Positions 23,377-32,022 of a DNA stretch of 64,000 nt are shown one piece after another. Both the position numbers and the translations under genes were made by a program. The stretch spans positions 188,843 to 252,842 of the forward strand of contig NZ_BMTO01000012.1 in assembly GCF_014649715.1 (NCBI RefSeq), written 5' to 3'. This DNA comes from Streptomyces lateritius. Its GTDB lineage: Bacteria; Actinomycetota; Actinomycetes; Streptomycetales; Streptomycetaceae. Numbering within the stretch: the stretch's first letter is position 1; the number at the start of each line of letters is the position of its first letter. The notes below the pieces were generated by a model. It was not told the DNA's origin. It worked only from the letters and a program-made list of their open reading frames with translations, and did not search any database.

Positions 23377-25521
23377 GTGACCGGATCCGGATCCGTACGC
23401 GCAGAACGCCCCGCCGCCGGTACGGAAGCCCAGGCCGCGGCCCTGCTGGGCTGGCTCACCGACCCGGACGCGCCCCGCCTCTGCCTGGTCACGGGCGGAC
23501 CCCGCACGGGCAAGTCCGCGCTGCTCGCCTGGTTCGCCGCGTACGGCGCGCGTTCGGGGGGCCGTTCCGGCGGACGCTTCGGCGCGCGGACCGGCGGCCG
23601 CTCCGGCCCGCGCCGCAAGCGCGCGGCACGGACCGCGGTCCCGCTGGCGGACCAGAGCGCGCTCGGCGCGGCCTGGACGATCGCCGACCGCCTCGGGGTC
23701 GTGGCGCGGACGCCCGGAGAGCTGATCCATGTGCTCGCCACCACCGAGACGCGCCGCGCGACGCTCCTCCTCCCGGACCTGCACGCCGCCGCCGAACCGG
23801 ACGCCCTCGCCGAACTGTGCGCGGAACTCGCCGGTCTGGGCCGCATCCGCCTCGTCGTCGAAACCCGCACGGGAACGCCCTCGCACGCGCTCCTCACGAC
23901 CTGCCGTGCCACGGTCGTGGACCTCGGCGGGGAGACGGAGGACGGCAGAGGGGGCGGGGGCCGAAAGACCGTCCGGGACTTCGGCGAGCCGGAGGAGCCC
24001 GAGGGCTCCGGGGAGACCCGAAAGACCGTCGGAGGCGTCCGGGATCCGGGCGTGGCCCGAGAGGCCGGCCGAACCGGAGGGGCGGGGGAGGCCGGGACAG
24101 CCGGAGGCGCCGGGCAGACCGAAGGCGCATCTGGGGACTTTCGGGCGTCCGGGGATGCCGCCGAGGCTCCGGAGCCCCAGGCGGCGGGGGAGCCCGCGCA
24201 GCCGCGGGACCCCGGCGCACCCGGGCCGCGTGCGCGGACCGGAGCAGCACGGTCCCGACCGGGCGCGGAGGTATCCGGCGTGGAACCGTCCGACCCGGCC
24301 GGGCGGTCTCAAGCGGGCGCGGAGGTATCCGGCGTGGAACCGTCCGACCCGGCCGGGCGGTCCGAACCACCCGCCGAGGCCCGCTCGTCGGACCGGTTCG
24401 ACAACCTCGGGCGGTCCCAACCGCTCGCCCACGCAACAGGGTTGGGCCGGTCCGACCCTGACAGGCGGTCCCGACCGCACGCCGGCACCCCCGCGTTGGA
24501 CCCCGCCGACCCCGTTTCCGTCTGCCGGGCGGATCCGCGGCGGGTGACGACCGCCTACGTGGCGGACGCCGAAAACGATCACGGTGGGCTGCGTGCCGCT
24601 TGGCTGCGCGCCGGCCAGTCCCTCTCACGCGACCAGGACCCCGCCACGCGGGCCCTGGTCCTGCGCGCCGCGCTGGGGGACGGTGCCGACCCCCGGCTTC
24701 GGCCCGCCCTGGAGGAGCTGGCCGCCGGCGAGCCGTGGCGGGTGCGGTGGTCACGGGTGCGTGGCGACCTGACCCCGCCCTGGCCCGGCCCGGTCACCGC
24801 CCTCGCCGCGATCGGCGACCGGCTGCTCGTGGCCGGCCCGAACGGGACCGTACGGCCGCTCGACCCGGCCGACGCGACCCCCGCCGGGGAGCCGCTCACG
24901 AGCCCGGCGGGTCGGGTCGAGGCGCTGGCGCCCACGCCGGACGGCAGCGTCCTGCTCCTGGACGAGCGGGGCCGGCTGCACACCGTCCGCGGACCCGCGC
25001 CGCGCCCGCCCTACCTGGATCGGCTCACCGCCGCCGTCACGGCGACCCTCACCCGGCACCCTGGTACGGCACTCGCGGCGATCAGCGGTTCCGTGGTCGT
25101 GGGGGACCGGCTCGGGTCGGTGCACGCCTTCGGTCTGACCGGCATCCACCAGGCCGCGCCGCACAGCGGGCGGGTCACGGCGGTGACCGCCGTCGAGACG
25201 CCCGCGCCCTTCCTCTGCAGCGGCGGGCTCGACGGCACGGTCCGCCGGTGGGTCCCGGGCCAGGACCCGCACCCCGAGCCGATCGCCGAACGCCGCACGC
25301 CCGTGGTGGCGTTGGCCGCCTCGCCGACCTCCCAGGGCCCGGCCCTGGCGATCGCGTGGGCGGACGGCCTGGTCGAACTCCGCCTGCTCGAAGCGGAGGA
25401 CCGGCTGTTCTTCCGCCCCGGCCCGCCCGTCCGCGCGGTGACGCTGAGCGAGGACGGAGGCGTCGTCGTAGGCATGGACGAGGCGCTGATCCGCTTGGAC
25501 AGGGCGCCGCACGAAGCGTGA
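23377..25521 (+). CDS. P-loop NTPase fused to a WD40-like beta-propeller, repeat-rich linker
   Basis: A 714-residue protein. The P-loop LVTGGPRTGKSALLAWF lies near residue 40, with a Walker-B-like hydrophobic strand RRATLLLPDLHAA further on, as in STAND-type ATPases. Residues about 190-385 are a low-complexity linker rich in Gly, Glu, Arg and Pro. The last 270 residues form blades of a WD40-like propeller (VTALAAIGDRLLVAGPNGTV, VEALAPTPDGSVLLLDERGR and FLCSGGLDGTVRRWVPGQDP). Related Streptomyces proteins are annotated only as WD40-repeat proteins; a signalling or scaffold role is likely. GTG 23377 has GGGAGG 6 nt upstream, but earlier starts cannot be excluded. Confidence 0.65.
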   Translation: MTGSGSVRAERPAAGTEAQAAALLGWLTDPDAPRLCLVTGGPRTGKSALLAWFAAYGARSGGRSGGRFGARTGGRSGPRRKRAARTAVPLADQSALGAAWTIADRLGVVARTPGELIHVLATTETRRATLLLPDLHAAAEPDALAELCAELAGLGRIRLVVETRTGTPSHALLTTCRATVVDLGGETEDGRGGGGRKTVRDFGEPEEPEGSGETRKTVGGVRDPGVAREAGRTGGAGEAGTAGGAGQTEGASGDFRASGDAAEAPEPQAAGEPAQPRDPGAPGPRARTGAARSRPGAEVSGVEPSDPAGRSQAGAEVSGVEPSDPAGRSEPPAEARSSDRFDNLGRSQPLAHATGLGRSDPDRRSRPHAGTPALDPADPVSVCRADPRRVTTAYVADAENDHGGLRAAWLRAGQSLSRDQDPATRALVLRAALGDGADPRLRPALEELAAGEPWRVRWSRVRGDLTPPWPGPVTALAAIGDRLLVAGPNGTVRPLDPADATPAGEPLTSPAGRVEALAPTPDGSVLLLDERGRLHTVRGPAPRPPYLDRLTAAVTATLTRHPGTALAAISGSVVVGDRLGSVHAFGLTGIHQAAPHSGRVTAVTAVETPAPFLCSGGLDGTVRRWVPGQDPHPEPIAERRTPVVALAASPTSQGPALAIAWADGLVELRLLEAEDRLFFRPGPPVRAVTLSEDGGVVVGMDEALIRLDRAPHEA
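24261..24368 (+). repeat. 54-bp tandem duplication in the linker of the P-loop/WD40 gene
   Basis: Two nearly identical 54-bp copies (24261-24314 and 24315-24368) encode the 18-residue unit GAEVSGVEPSDPAGRS plus two variable residues. The following 130 bp keep a weaker echo of the RS-dipeptide spacing. The high DNA identity suggests a recent duplication. Confidence 0.85.
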
Positions 25522-25549
25522 CGCCCTGTCATGACAGCTGATCGACCGG

Positions 25550-26353
25550 TCAGGCGGCCGTCTGAGGCGCCAGCTGCGCCGCGAGCCAGGTCGGAACCCC
25601 GCCCAGGAGTCGGAAGAGGCGCGCCGCCTCCGCCCGCAGGCGCCCCGCCTCCGGCTCCGTCTCCGTATCGGCGAGAGCGGTCAGTGCCGGAGCCGTACCC
25701 ACCAGGTAGCCGAGCTCCTCACGGATCCGCAGGGACTCCGCGAAGCCGTGCCGGGCCTCCGCCAACTCACCCTCACGCAGGGCGAGTCCGGCGAGATGCC
25801 GCCAGGTGGAGGAGAGCAGCAGAGAGTCCCCCTGGGCCGTCGCTCCCGCGTGGGCGCGGCGGTAGGCGGCACGGGCCGCCTGCGGGGAGTCGCCGAGGTT
25901 CTGGGCGACCAGGCCGCGCCGGTAGTCGAGCAGCGGGCGCCCCTCGGCCGACGGGCCGATCAGCGCCGCCGCCCGGCCGAGCGCGGCCGTCGCCTCGTCC
26001 GCCCGGTCGCGTACGCCGAGCAGTGTCGACGCGTAGGCGAGGTAGCCGCGTTCGCACGCCGCCGCCCCGCGCTCCTCGTCGCTCTGCGCGACCGCCTCGG
26101 CCGCCCGGAGCGCCTCCTCCGCCTCCGCCCAGCCCTGTTCGGTGTACAGACAGCGCTCGATCAGCAGCGCCGCCCGCTCCAGCGCCGCCGCCGGCTCGGT
26201 CGCGCGGGGCAGGAGCAGCGCCGCCGCGTCCGTCCAGCAGCCTCGTGAGCGCAGCCGCCATATGGCGGTCTCCATGGGGGTCTCCTTGCCGTAGGCAAGG
26301 GACGGATCGTCGCCACCCGTTGTTTCGGAACCAGACATGGCGGTGTCCGCCAC
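25550..26353 (-). CDS. Tetratricopeptide-like repeat protein
   Basis: A 267-residue, almost all-helical protein with TPR-like pairs: AALERAALLIERCLYTEQGW, AEEALRAAEAVAQSDEERGA, GDSPQAARAAYRRAHAGATA and LALREGELAEARHGFAESLR. No catalytic motif is visible; it is probably a scaffold or regulator. GTG 26353 is used because GGGGAGGGC lies 3-5 nt upstream; ATG 26338 is an alternative. It is convergent with the P-loop/WD40 gene (28 bp between stops), and its direction matches the beta-propeller gene upstream, 144 bp away. Confidence 0.7.
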   Translation of the reverse strand: MADTAMSGSETTGGDDPSLAYGKETPMETAIWRLRSRGCWTDAAALLLPRATEPAAALERAALLIERCLYTEQGWAEAEEALRAAEAVAQSDEERGAAACERGYLAYASTLLGVRDRADEATAALGRAAALIGPSAEGRPLLDYRRGLVAQNLGDSPQAARAAYRRAHAGATAQGDSLLLSSTWRHLAGLALREGELAEARHGFAESLRIREELGYLVGTAPALTALADTETEPEAGRLRAEAARLFRLLGGVPTWLAAQLAPQTAA

Positions 26354-26497
26354 ATTGCCCTCCCCGAGCGCGCCATCGAGCTGTTGAGTCAGGCTCGCAT
26401 CTCAGCACGAAGGGGTGGGCCGGGCCAAGAGGTCAGGTGAATCATTTCACAAGTGCCGGGTGTTCATCCGGTATACGGACACGGTGACTGGTGCCGC

Positions 26498-27742
26498 TCA
26501 GCGGCCGACCCGGTCGGCCTGCGCTCCGTCGCCCGGCGCGACCAGGGCGAGATGTCCGCCGTCGTCCAGAGGTGTCGGCATCTTCAGGACGGTCAGGGCG
26601 CGCTCTCCCTCGAAGAGATGAATCTCGCCGTGACCGCCTCGGGTGACGGCGGTGTACGCGGCGCCCGGCGAAGCCGCGATCGCGCGCCGCTGGACGCCGT
26701 CCCAGGGGGTGCCGCCGGGGCGCGGAGCGCCGTCCATCGGGGGCAGGGGCAGGCGGGCGGTGACCCGGGGTCGGAGCGCCGAGGGGTCGAGCAGGACCAG
26801 TTCGTCGCCGTCCGGGTGGACCCGTGCGTACGCGATGTGGGAGGCGGCGACCGCGAGCCGGAAGACGAGCCCGGGGCCGAGCGGGACGCGGCCGGTCAGG
26901 CCGGAGCCGAGGTGGTGGAACCAGGCGTCGTTGGTCCACTCCGGCCACCGCCCGGGGTCCGCGGGTCCGCCGCGCACGCAGGACCAGAGGGTGCGGCGGA
27001 CCGGGTCGAGGCGCAGGTAGTAGCCCCGGCCGGGCCCCGCCCAGCCGAGCGGTTCCTCGGCGGCGAGCCGGGTCCCCTCGCGCCGGGCGCGGTGGACGCC
27101 GGAGCCCGCGGCCGCGAACAGCCGCCCGCTCTCGGGGTCGTAGGCGTCGCCGTGCCCGTCGTCGTCGGGGAGGGGCAGCTCGTGGGCGGGCGCGGCGGGC
27201 GGGCAGGAGGGCGCCGCGCCGAGCAGCGCGGCCCACGGGTAGGCGGTGAGGGTGCCGGGCTCGCGGTGGCGCAGGACGACGAGGGGGTCGGTGCCCTCGT
27301 GGCTGTCCCCCTCCCCGACCAGCGTGACGCCGGGCTCGCCGGTCCGGGTGCGGACCCGCGCCGCGAGCGGGCGGCGGCCGGGGCGCAGTTCGACCACGGT
27401 CAGGAGGTCGCTCCAGGGCTCCTCGTTGCGGCCGAGGCCGGTCGTCACGGCGAGGCGCCGCCCGCTGGCGTCGGCGGCGAGGTGCTCGGCGGGGGTGGCG
27501 ACGGGGACGGTCGTCTCGGTCAAGGGCCGGCCGGCCTCCGGGCCGTAGGGGTCGAGCACGACCAGCTCGCCCGCCAGTTCGTCGACGAAGGCGCTACGGC
27601 CGCCGGGGAGCGCCAGGAATCCGGCGTGCTCGGCGAGGTGCCGGCCCTCCACGACCGCGATCGTCCGGCCGCTGGGCAGGTCCAACACGGTTATTCCTCC
27701 CGCGACTTGGTCGGCGACGAGAAGGCGGGGCGGCAGGGGCAT
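26498..27742 (-). CDS. Cytoplasmic beta-propeller protein divergent from the Zur-type operator
   Basis: A 414-residue protein of YVTN/WD-like beta-propeller character, with repeated strands such as LLVADQVAGGITVLDLPSGR, SAFVDELAGELVVLDPYG, RRLAVTTGLGRN and DELVLLDPSALRPRV. No signal peptide or lipobox is seen, so it should stay in the cytosol. I do not recognise a specific family. Start ATG 27742 has AGGAG 7 nt upstream. A Zur-type operator lies 40-54 bp upstream of the ATG, between this gene and the lipoprotein gene, so co-regulation is likely. AztD, a zinc chaperone of other bacteria, is also a beta-propeller; this is a structural analogy only, as no homology is evident by eye. Confidence 0.7.
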   Translation of the reverse strand: MPLPPRLLVADQVAGGITVLDLPSGRTIAVVEGRHLAEHAGFLALPGGRSAFVDELAGELVVLDPYGPEAGRPLTETTVPVATPAEHLAADASGRRLAVTTGLGRNEEPWSDLLTVVELRPGRRPLAARVRTRTGEPGVTLVGEGDSHEGTDPLVVLRHREPGTLTAYPWAALLGAAPSCPPAAPAHELPLPDDDGHGDAYDPESGRLFAAAGSGVHRARREGTRLAAEEPLGWAGPGRGYYLRLDPVRRTLWSCVRGGPADPGRWPEWTNDAWFHHLGSGLTGRVPLGPGLVFRLAVAASHIAYARVHPDGDELVLLDPSALRPRVTARLPLPPMDGAPRPGGTPWDGVQRRAIAASPGAAYTAVTRGGHGEIHLFEGERALTVLKMPTPLDDGGHLALVAPGDGAQADRVGR

Positions 27743-27781
27743 GGCGGTCTCCTGGAGGTTGGGCGCGAGTCAGGGCCTTAT

Positions 27782-27796
27782 TGAGAATGATTATCA
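27782..27796. promoter_or_regulatory. Zur-type operator 1
   Basis: TGAGAATGATTATCA matches the Streptomyces Zur box TGAAAATGATTTTCA at 13 of 15 positions and keeps its 7-1-7 symmetry. It lies 88 bp before the lipoprotein ATG (plus) and 40 bp before the propeller ATG (minus), and overlaps a TATCAT -10-like hexamer (27792-27797). Repression of both divergent units under zinc sufficiency is the natural reading; a Fur-type iron response cannot be excluded from sequence alone. Confidence 0.72.
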
Positions 27797-27884
27797 TGTG
27801 TCACTCTGTGGGGGTGCGGGACGGTCCGGGGCGCCCGCCGCGCCCGCCTGCCATCACCCCGGACGGAACGGAACTGAGGGACAC

Positions 27885-28883
27885 ATGTCGCGCAGGATGC
27901 TCATGCTGAGAAAGGCGCGCCGCTGGACGGCCGCGGCGGTCCTGGGAAGCGTGCTCGTCGGCTGCGGAACGACCGCCGACGGCAAGGGTGAGGAGAAGGG
28001 GGGCGCGGGCGGCGGCTCGGCGACCGACCTGACCGTCCGGCCCATCGCCGCCGCACGGACGGTCACCGACGCGAAGGGTGTCACCGTCGAGACCACCGCC
28101 CCGCCGAAGCGGATCGTCTGCCTCGTCGCCCTCTGCGACGACATGCTGGCCGAACTCGGCATGACCCCGGTCGCCACCAACTCCGCGCTGCTCTCCCACG
28201 AGAAGTTCCTCGGCAAGGAGAAGGCGACGAAGATACCCGTCGTCCCCGGAGGCTTTCTCAGCCCCGAGACCGAGGCGATCCTCTCGTACCGTCCAGACCT
28301 GGTGATCGGCCTGGAGGACACCCACGGCAAGCTCGCCCCCGCGCTCGAGGGAGCCACCGTCTTCTGGCCCGTCCAGCCGGGCGACTGGCAGGACAGCGTG
28401 GGCTATCTGCGCGACCTCGCCGCCCTCACCGGTCGTACCCAGCAGGGCGAGGCGGCCGAGAAGACCTTCCGCGCCAAGCTCGCCGCGGCCGAGAAGTCGC
28501 GCAGTGACAAGACCGCACTGATCATCTTCGGCAGCGACGAGAACTTCGGTGTCGCGACGCCCGGCAACGACGTCACCGCCGGACTCATGCCCAAGATCGC
28601 CGACTATCCCTGGAAGAGCCGGGGTGTCGAGGGCACGTACAGCATGGAGGAGATCCTCGCCCGCGACGTCGACGTCCTCTTCGTCGAGACACTCTCCTTC
28701 GGCGGCCCCGCCGCCCCCGGCGACCGGCTCTCCGACAAACTCGCCAGGAACCCGCTCTGGTCGAAGATCCCGGCCGTCAAGAACGGCAGGGTCCACGAGG
28801 TCGACGCCGAGGTCTGGGCCAAGGGGCGCGGCACCCGCTCCCTGGGCATCGTCCTCGACGAGGCGGCGGCCGCGCTGCGGTGA
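27885..28883 (+). CDS. Metallophore/cobalamin-type ABC transporter substrate-binding lipoprotein
   Basis: A 332-residue lipoprotein of the Fe/B12 periplasmic-binding family (PF01497 type). The signal peptide ends in the lipobox LVGC with Cys27, placing it on the outer face of the membrane. Family marks are PPKRIVCLVALCDDMLAELG, AILSYRPDLVIGLEDTHGKL and the C-terminal NPLWSKIPAVKNGRVHEVD. This family binds chelated metals (siderophores, haem, cobalamin), whereas free zinc normally uses ZnuA-type proteins. ATG 27885 has GAGGG 4 nt upstream. It is the first gene of a four-gene importer operon behind Zur-type operator 1, and its stop overlaps the next start (GTGA). Confidence 0.88.
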   Translation: MSRRMLMLRKARRWTAAAVLGSVLVGCGTTADGKGEEKGGAGGGSATDLTVRPIAAARTVTDAKGVTVETTAPPKRIVCLVALCDDMLAELGMTPVATNSALLSHEKFLGKEKATKIPVVPGGFLSPETEAILSYRPDLVIGLEDTHGKLAPALEGATVFWPVQPGDWQDSVGYLRDLAALTGRTQQGEAAEKTFRAKLAAAEKSRSDKTALIIFGSDENFGVATPGNDVTAGLMPKIADYPWKSRGVEGTYSMEEILARDVDVLFVETLSFGGPAAPGDRLSDKLARNPLWSKIPAVKNGRVHEVDAEVWAKGRGTRSLGIVLDEAAAALR

Positions 28884-29836
28884 GCGCCTCATCCGTACGT
28901 CAACTCTGCCTCTGCGCTCTCGTGTTGGCGGGCGCCGCGGCCAGCGCGCTCTGCCTGCCGCTCCTGGGCGACTTCGGCGACGCCGGCACGGCGGGGGTGA
29001 TCCTCACCGAACTTCGCCTGCCCAGGCTGGTTCTGGCGCTCGTCGCCGGCGCCTGCCTGGGCGCCGCCGGCCTCGTCCTCCAGGAAGCACTGCGCAACCC
29101 CCTCGCCGTACCGGAGATGCTCGGCGTCTCGGGCGGCGCGGCGCTCGGCGTCGCGGCGCCGCTCGTCCTGGCCCTGCCCGTGCCGCTCGCCGTGCAGCCT
29201 CTGCTCGCGCTGGCGGGAGCGGCGACCGGAGGTCTCCTCACCCTGCTCGCCGCCGGGTTCGGCCGGAGTCCCGGCGCCGTCCTGCTGACCGGCGCGGCCG
29301 TCGCGGCGGCGCTCCAGGCCGCACTGCTCGTCCTGATGGTCCTCGCCGACCAGCTCGACCTGCAGATCGTCTACCGCTACCTCCTGGGCAGCCTCTCCGC
29401 CCGGACCTGGGACGACGTCACCGGACTCTGGCCGTGGCTCGTCGTGGGGCTGCCCGCACTGGTGCTCTGCGCACCCGTCCTCGGTGTGCTCCGGCTCGGC
29501 GACGAGGACGCCCGCGCCCTCGGCGTACGGGTGCGGCGCGCCCGTCTCGCGGCGCTGGGTCTCGCCGTCCTGCTGATCGCCCCGGTGGTCGCCGTCTGCG
29601 GCCCCGTCGCCTGGGTCGGCTTCCTCGCCCCGCACCTCGCCCGCCGACTGCGGCCGGACGCCGACGCGGTGACCTGGCTGCCCTGGTCGGCCGCGCTCGG
29701 CGCACTGATCGTGATCTGCGCCGACCAGCCGGCCCGCCTCGCCCTCGCCCCGATCGAAACGCCGGTCGGCGCCTGGACGGCCCTGCTCGGTGTCCCGGCC
29801 GGCGTCGCGCTCCTGCGGACGGGGGCGCGGCGATGA
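28880..29836 (+). CDS. FecCD/BtuC-type ABC permease 1
   Basis: A 318-residue permease with about nine or ten transmembrane helices. The family motifs LRLPRLVLALVAGACLGAAG, LQEALRNPLAVPEMLGVSGG and, near the end, VCGPVAWVGFLAPHLARRL are clear; the GFLAPHLAR loop contacts the ATPase. GTG 28880 overlaps the lipoprotein stop by 4 nt, implying translational coupling. With the second permease it should form the heterodimeric membrane channel of the importer. Confidence 0.92.
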   Translation: MSASSVRQLCLCALVLAGAAASALCLPLLGDFGDAGTAGVILTELRLPRLVLALVAGACLGAAGLVLQEALRNPLAVPEMLGVSGGAALGVAAPLVLALPVPLAVQPLLALAGAATGGLLTLLAAGFGRSPGAVLLTGAAVAAALQAALLVLMVLADQLDLQIVYRYLLGSLSARTWDDVTGLWPWLVVGLPALVLCAPVLGVLRLGDEDARALGVRVRRARLAALGLAVLLIAPVVAVCGPVAWVGFLAPHLARRLRPDADAVTWLPWSAALGALIVICADQPARLALAPIETPVGAWTALLGVPAGVALLRTGARR

Positions 29837-30996
29837 AAGGCGTACGTGAGGCCCGGGGGATGCGTGAAGCCCAGGGGACGCGTGAGAACAAGGAGCCGTG
29901 GGAGAACAAGCGGCCGCGTGCGGAGAAGGGGCTTGACCGGGGCGCGGCGGCTCCTGTCACCGTGTCCCGGCCGGCGGCGCGCCGGTGGGTGCGGGTCGCC
30001 CTGCCGGTGGCGCTCCTCGCGGCGCTGGTCGGCGTCGCCGTGGCGGGGCTCGTGGCCGGACGCACTGTCGGGGTGGGCGGGGTGGTCGACGTGCTCCGGG
30101 GTGGCGGCGATCCCCTCGCTCGGCACGTCGTGCTCCAACTCCGGCTCCCCCGAACGCTGGTGGCGCTGACCGCCGGTGCCTGCCTGGGCCTGGCCGGGCT
30201 GGTCCTCCAGTCAGCGCTGCGCAACCCGCTGGCCGGACCGGAGGTCACCGGTGTCACGCCCGGCGCCGTCCTCGGCGCGGTGGCCGCTACCGGGCTCGGC
30301 CTCGCGGGCTGGGAGTCACCGGTCGCCGTGGTCGTGGCGGCGTGCGCCGGCGGTGTCACCGGGGCCGGGCTGCTCTGGCTGCTCGCGGGCAAGGACCGGG
30401 GCGACCCGGCGCAGACCGCCGTCCACGGAGTTCTGGTCTCGGCCGTGCTGTCCGGGCTCACCGCGATGGTCCTGCTCGTCGCCCCCGGTGAACTGGGCAG
30501 CGTCGTGCAGTGGTTGGTCGGCTCCACCGAGGGGCGCGTGTGGGGTCACTGGGAGCTGCTCTGGCCCTGGGCGGCGGTCTGGGCCGTCACCGCCTGCGCG
30601 CTCGCGGCCCCGCTGACGCTGCTCCGGTGCGGCGACGAACAGGCCGCGGCGGCCGGCCTGCACACCGGTCGCGCCCGCCTCGGGGCGCTCGCCTGCGCGG
30701 TCGCCCTGACCGCCGGGGCGGTCTCGGTGGTCGGAGCCCTCGGATTCGTGGGCCTGCTGGTGCCGCACCTGGCCCTCGCCCTCTTCGGGGCGGACCTGCG
30801 CCGGGCGCTGCCGGGCGCCGCCCTGCTGGGGGCGCTGGTGGTGGGCGGCGCGGACGCCGGGGCCCAGTGGCTCTCGCGCGTCCTCGCGGATGCCCTGGAG
30901 ATGGACCGGCTGAGCATCCCGGCGGGCGCGCTCACGACCTGCGTGGGCGCGGTCCTGCTGCTGATCGTGGCCCGGCGCGGAACGGAGGAGAGTTGA
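29833..30996 (+). CDS. FecCD/BtuC-type ABC permease 2
   Basis: A 387-residue permease. The first 55 residues are a charged cytoplasmic tail (MKGVREARGMREAQGTREN onwards, with repeated RE/EN words) that ordinary family members lack. The membrane part has LRLPRTLVALTAGACLGLAG, LQSALRNPLAGPEVTGVTPG and VVGALGFVGLLVPHLALAL. The ATG at 29833 overlaps the previous stop (ATGA). The start could lie further in, but the overlap favours this one. It partners with the permease at 28880. Confidence 0.9.
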   Translation: MKGVREARGMREAQGTRENKEPWENKRPRAEKGLDRGAAAPVTVSRPAARRWVRVALPVALLAALVGVAVAGLVAGRTVGVGGVVDVLRGGGDPLARHVVLQLRLPRTLVALTAGACLGLAGLVLQSALRNPLAGPEVTGVTPGAVLGAVAATGLGLAGWESPVAVVVAACAGGVTGAGLLWLLAGKDRGDPAQTAVHGVLVSAVLSGLTAMVLLVAPGELGSVVQWLVGSTEGRVWGHWELLWPWAAVWAVTACALAAPLTLLRCGDEQAAAAGLHTGRARLGALACAVALTAGAVSVVGALGFVGLLVPHLALALFGADLRRALPGAALLGALVVGGADAGAQWLSRVLADALEMDRLSIPAGALTTCVGAVLLLIVARRGTEES

Positions 30997-30998
30997 CG

Positions 30999-31946
30999 AT
31001 GAGAAGGATCACGGAGCCGCTCGGGACACGGGCGGTCGAGGCGGGAAACGGCGTCCGGGGCTCGGGCCCGGACGGTCCGACCGCGGACCACGCGATCTCG
31101 GGCACCACGGGCGATGTTCCGTCCGAGGGCACGGGGGCGGCGGGCACGATCCGGGCCGAGGGGCTGCGGTTCGGCTATCCCGGGCGCGAGGTGCTGGCCG
31201 GAGTCGATCTGTCCGTGGACGCGGGAGAGTTGGTCGCGCTCGTCGGACTCAACGGCTGCGGCAAGTCCACCCTGCTGCGACTCTGCGCGGGCCTGTTGCG
31301 GCCGGGCGAGGGCCGGGTACTGCTCGACGGCGACGACCTGTCCCGGCTCTCCCGCAGGGCCGCCGCCCGTCGGGTCGCGATCCTGCACCAGGCCGCTCCC
31401 GCCGTGCCCGGCATGTCGGTGAGGCAGTTGGTGCGCCAGGGGCGCTACGCGGTGCGCGGCCCGCTCGGCATGCTGCGCGACGGCGACGACTCCGTCTGCG
31501 CCCGGGCCATGGCGGACGTCGGTGTCGCCGACTGGGCCGACCGGCCGGTGGACGCGCTCTCGGGCGGTGAGCGTCAGCGCGTACGGCTCGCCATGGCGCT
31601 GGCCCAGGACACCCGGCTGCTGCTGCTCGACGAGCCCACCACCTATCTGGACCTGCGGCACCAGTTGGAGGTCATGGGGACGGTGGTGCGGCTGCGGGAG
31701 GAGCGCGGCCTGACGGTCGTGATGGTCCTCCACGACCTGGGGCACGCGGCACGGTTCGCCGACCGGATCGTCGCTCTCCGGCGGGGGCGGATCGCGGCCG
31801 ACGGGCCGCCCGAGGCGGTCGTCACGCCCCAACTCCTCGCCGAGGTCCTCGGAGTCGCGGGACGGGTGGGGCGCGATCCGGAGGGCGGCTGGCCGGTGTG
31901 TTACCCGGATCACCCTCTGGATGTGGAGCCAGCTATTGCGGAATGA
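30999..31946 (+). CDS. ABC importer ATPase (FecE/BtuD type)
   Basis: A 315-residue ATP-binding protein that powers the importer. Walker A is GLNGCGKSTLL, the signature LSGGERQRVRLAMALAQ, Walker B LLLLDEPTTYLD, and the switch His lies in VMVLHDLGHAARF. An unusual 50-residue extension precedes the ABC domain. ATG 30999 has GGAGGAG 8 nt upstream. Its stop codon TGA (31944-31946) is also the first three bases of Zur-type operator 2, so the importer operon ends exactly where control of the peptide gene begins. Confidence 0.92.
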   Translation: MRRITEPLGTRAVEAGNGVRGSGPDGPTADHAISGTTGDVPSEGTGAAGTIRAEGLRFGYPGREVLAGVDLSVDAGELVALVGLNGCGKSTLLRLCAGLLRPGEGRVLLDGDDLSRLSRRAAARRVAILHQAAPAVPGMSVRQLVRQGRYAVRGPLGMLRDGDDSVCARAMADVGVADWADRPVDALSGGERQRVRLAMALAQDTRLLLLDEPTTYLDLRHQLEVMGTVVRLREERGLTVVMVLHDLGHAARFADRIVALRRGRIAADGPPEAVVTPQLLAEVLGVAGRVGRDPEGGWPVCYPDHPLDVEPAIAE

Positions 31947-31965
31947 AAATCATATTCATTAGTGT
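31936..31965 (+). promoter_or_regulatory. Promoter of the peptide gene with embedded Zur-type operator 2
   Basis: TGAAAATCATATTCA (31944-31958) matches the Zur box TGAAAATGATTTTCA at 13 of 15 positions. It lies between a -35-like TTGCGG (31936-31941) and a -10-like TAGTGT (31960-31965) separated by 18 bp, the ideal place for a repressor. The peptide gene starts 57 bp beyond the -10. The peptide and its enzymes thus have a metal-responsive promoter of their own, separate from that of the importer. Confidence 0.7.
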
Positions 31966-32022
31966 CCCTGGTGCGACGCCGGAACGGCGGCGTGACCATC
32001 CCATCGAATGGAGAGTCAACTC

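Noticed and set aside
26437..26450. GTGAATCATTTCAC as a third Zur box near the TPR gene
   Set aside because: The core resembles AAATGATT but the dyad is 14 bp with wrong arm spacing, so it does not fit the 7-1-7 Zur site.
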